Positions 43,518 through 44,155 of a DNA stretch of 44,155 nt are shown here, piece by piece (positions within the stretch are counted from its first letter, which is position 1; every line of letters starts with the position of its first letter). Source of the stretch: Geminocystis sp. GBBB08. GTDB taxonomy: Bacteria > Cyanobacteriota > Cyanobacteriia > Cyanobacteriales > Cyanobacteriaceae. The position numbers and the translations under genes are program-made. Under the pieces are notes generated by a model. That model saw only the letters and a program-made list of their open reading frames with translations. It made no database searches and was not told where the DNA came from. The stretch is from NCBI RefSeq assembly GCF_016743215.1, contig NZ_VRZC01000009.1:1-44155 (forward strand), in the 5' to 3' direction.

Positions 43518-44155
43518 ATGAATACGTTACAGTTGATTCGCAAAACTTTTCAAGACTGGCAAAATAAAGATACTCCACACTCTATTTCCGTCTCTTGCCA
43601 TCGAGAGTCTAACTCTTATCATTACGATGAAGATAAACCTATCATATTTCGATGGATATGTAAAATTCACTCTCCAGTGATGGTGTTATTATCCGTCTCT
43701 ACTTTTACTGGATTAATTAGCTATCGTTTTTATAATCAACCAGAATTAGCCGTTGGCACTATTTCTCCTACAAAAATTATTGCCCCCCGGAACGGTGATT
43801 TTGTTGACGATATTACTACAGAAGAGTTAAAGAAAAAAACTCGTAGTGGTTTATTACCAGTTTTTAAACAAGATATAAATTTAACACAGAAAATTCAAAT
43901 CAAAATAGAAGAGAAACTGCAACAAATAGACAATATTCGTAGTTTAAAAAATAATACTTATGCCATAAGCCACAACATATTATCATTATCAGAGCAAGAA
44001 GATTTATCTTTTTTATCTGAATCTCAATGGCAACAAATTCTTTTACACGTTAATAATTCTTCTTCATTCGCCCTCAAAGAATCTTTATCTTCATCTGAGA
44101 ATAAAATTGCTAAAAAATTATTAACCTATAAACAATCTGTTAACTCTTCTCAATT
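43518..44155 (+). CDS. PgpH-like HD-domain phosphodiesterase (3' end beyond window)
   Basis: The frame is open to the window's end (over 212 codons). It starts MNTLQLIRKTFQDW, has one membrane segment at about 55-72 (VMVLLSVSTFTGLISY), then the 7TMR-HD extracellular domain beginning PELAVGTISPTKIIAP and FVDDITTEELKKKTR. These open cyanobacterial 'HDIG-domain' PgpH proteins, c-di-AMP phosphodiesterases in other bacteria. The seven-helix core and HD domain lie outside the window, so the call rests on the N-terminal domain. Confidence 0.8.
   Translation, partial: MNTLQLIRKTFQDWQNKDTPHSISVSCHRESNSYHYDEDKPIIFRWICKIHSPVMVLLSVSTFTGLISYRFYNQPELAVGTISPTKIIAPRNGDFVDDITTEELKKKTRSGLLPVFKQDINLTQKIQIKIEEKLQQIDNIRSLKNNTYAISHNILSLSEQEDLSFLSESQWQQILLHVNNSSSFALKESLSSSENKIAKKLLTYKQSVNSSQ

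Overview
This 44 kb window comes from the chromosome of a low-GC cyanobacterium. The evidence is frequent GCGATCGC (HIP1) octamers (for example near 187, 2674, 4300, 6322, 14404, 24016, 28806 and 42640), cyanobacterium-specific families (DUF3155, DUF2256, a stand-alone DALR-domain protein, an EGY1-like site-2 protease), an NtcA-type promoter, and short heptanucleotide and MITE-like repeats between genes. The AT-rich composition and gene content suggest a Cyanobacterium/Geminocystis-like unicellular strain, but this is inference. I see no rRNA, tRNA, CRISPR array, prophage or intact transposase.

Layout. 1-2.4 kb: the 3' part of a GAF-PAS-PAS-GGDEF-EAL c-di-GMP protein. 2.4-7.0 kb: a cytosine-deaminase-like amidohydrolase, an EamA transporter with an overlapping cupin gene, a small secreted protein, a LysR regulator, and a decayed second copy of the deaminase 3' end. 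7.0-7.7 kb: a Phd/PIN toxin-antitoxin pair. 7.7-13.96 kb, minus strand: a complete guanidine-utilisation operon. 14-22 kb: a restriction-methylase remnant, phoH, folC, a nested MITE, DUF3155, priA and mnmG. 22-31 kb: a degenerate MBL-fold protein, a site-2 protease, a nuclease-like DUF3782 protein, msrA, a GGCT-like protein, DUF362, a DALR protein and selO. 31-39 kb: a 13-TPR/CHAT protein, a lipoprotein, znuA-znuC without znuB, and a TnpB remnant. 39-44 kb: a zinc-ribbon membrane protein, a dipeptide-type permease, DUF2256, a YrdC-family protein, larC and the 5' end of a PgpH-like HD phosphodiesterase.

The centrepiece is the guanidine operon. Transcription should start at an NtcA-type promoter (GTA-N8-TAC, 23 nt, TAN3T). 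It then runs through a guanidine-I (ykkC) riboswitch ending in a strong hairpin. The genes follow in order: gdmH (Ni-dependent guanidine hydrolase, like Synechocystis Sll1077), two tandem coiled-coil paralogues of unknown role, ghaA (HypA-like), ghaB (HypB-like), and a substrate-binding protein, permease and ATPase. This couples nitrogen status and guanidine sensing to uptake, nickel-centre maturation and hydrolysis. Two features are unusual. ghaA carries an in-frame TAA at codon 28 that separates its Ni-binding N-terminus from its zinc domain. The paired coiled-coil ORFs between gdmH and ghaA are not part of the gene set I know for this pathway.

Intergenic DNA is rich in short mobile or palindromic repeats: a ~137-bp MITE with TATAGCAATCCTAAAT ends, a second ~102-bp element inserted into one MITE copy with a TTA duplication, a dispersed TTAGGGGTGCGTCAAAAAG element, GGGTTTAAACCC palindromes and heptad tracts. 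Several of these run into the 3' ends of genes.
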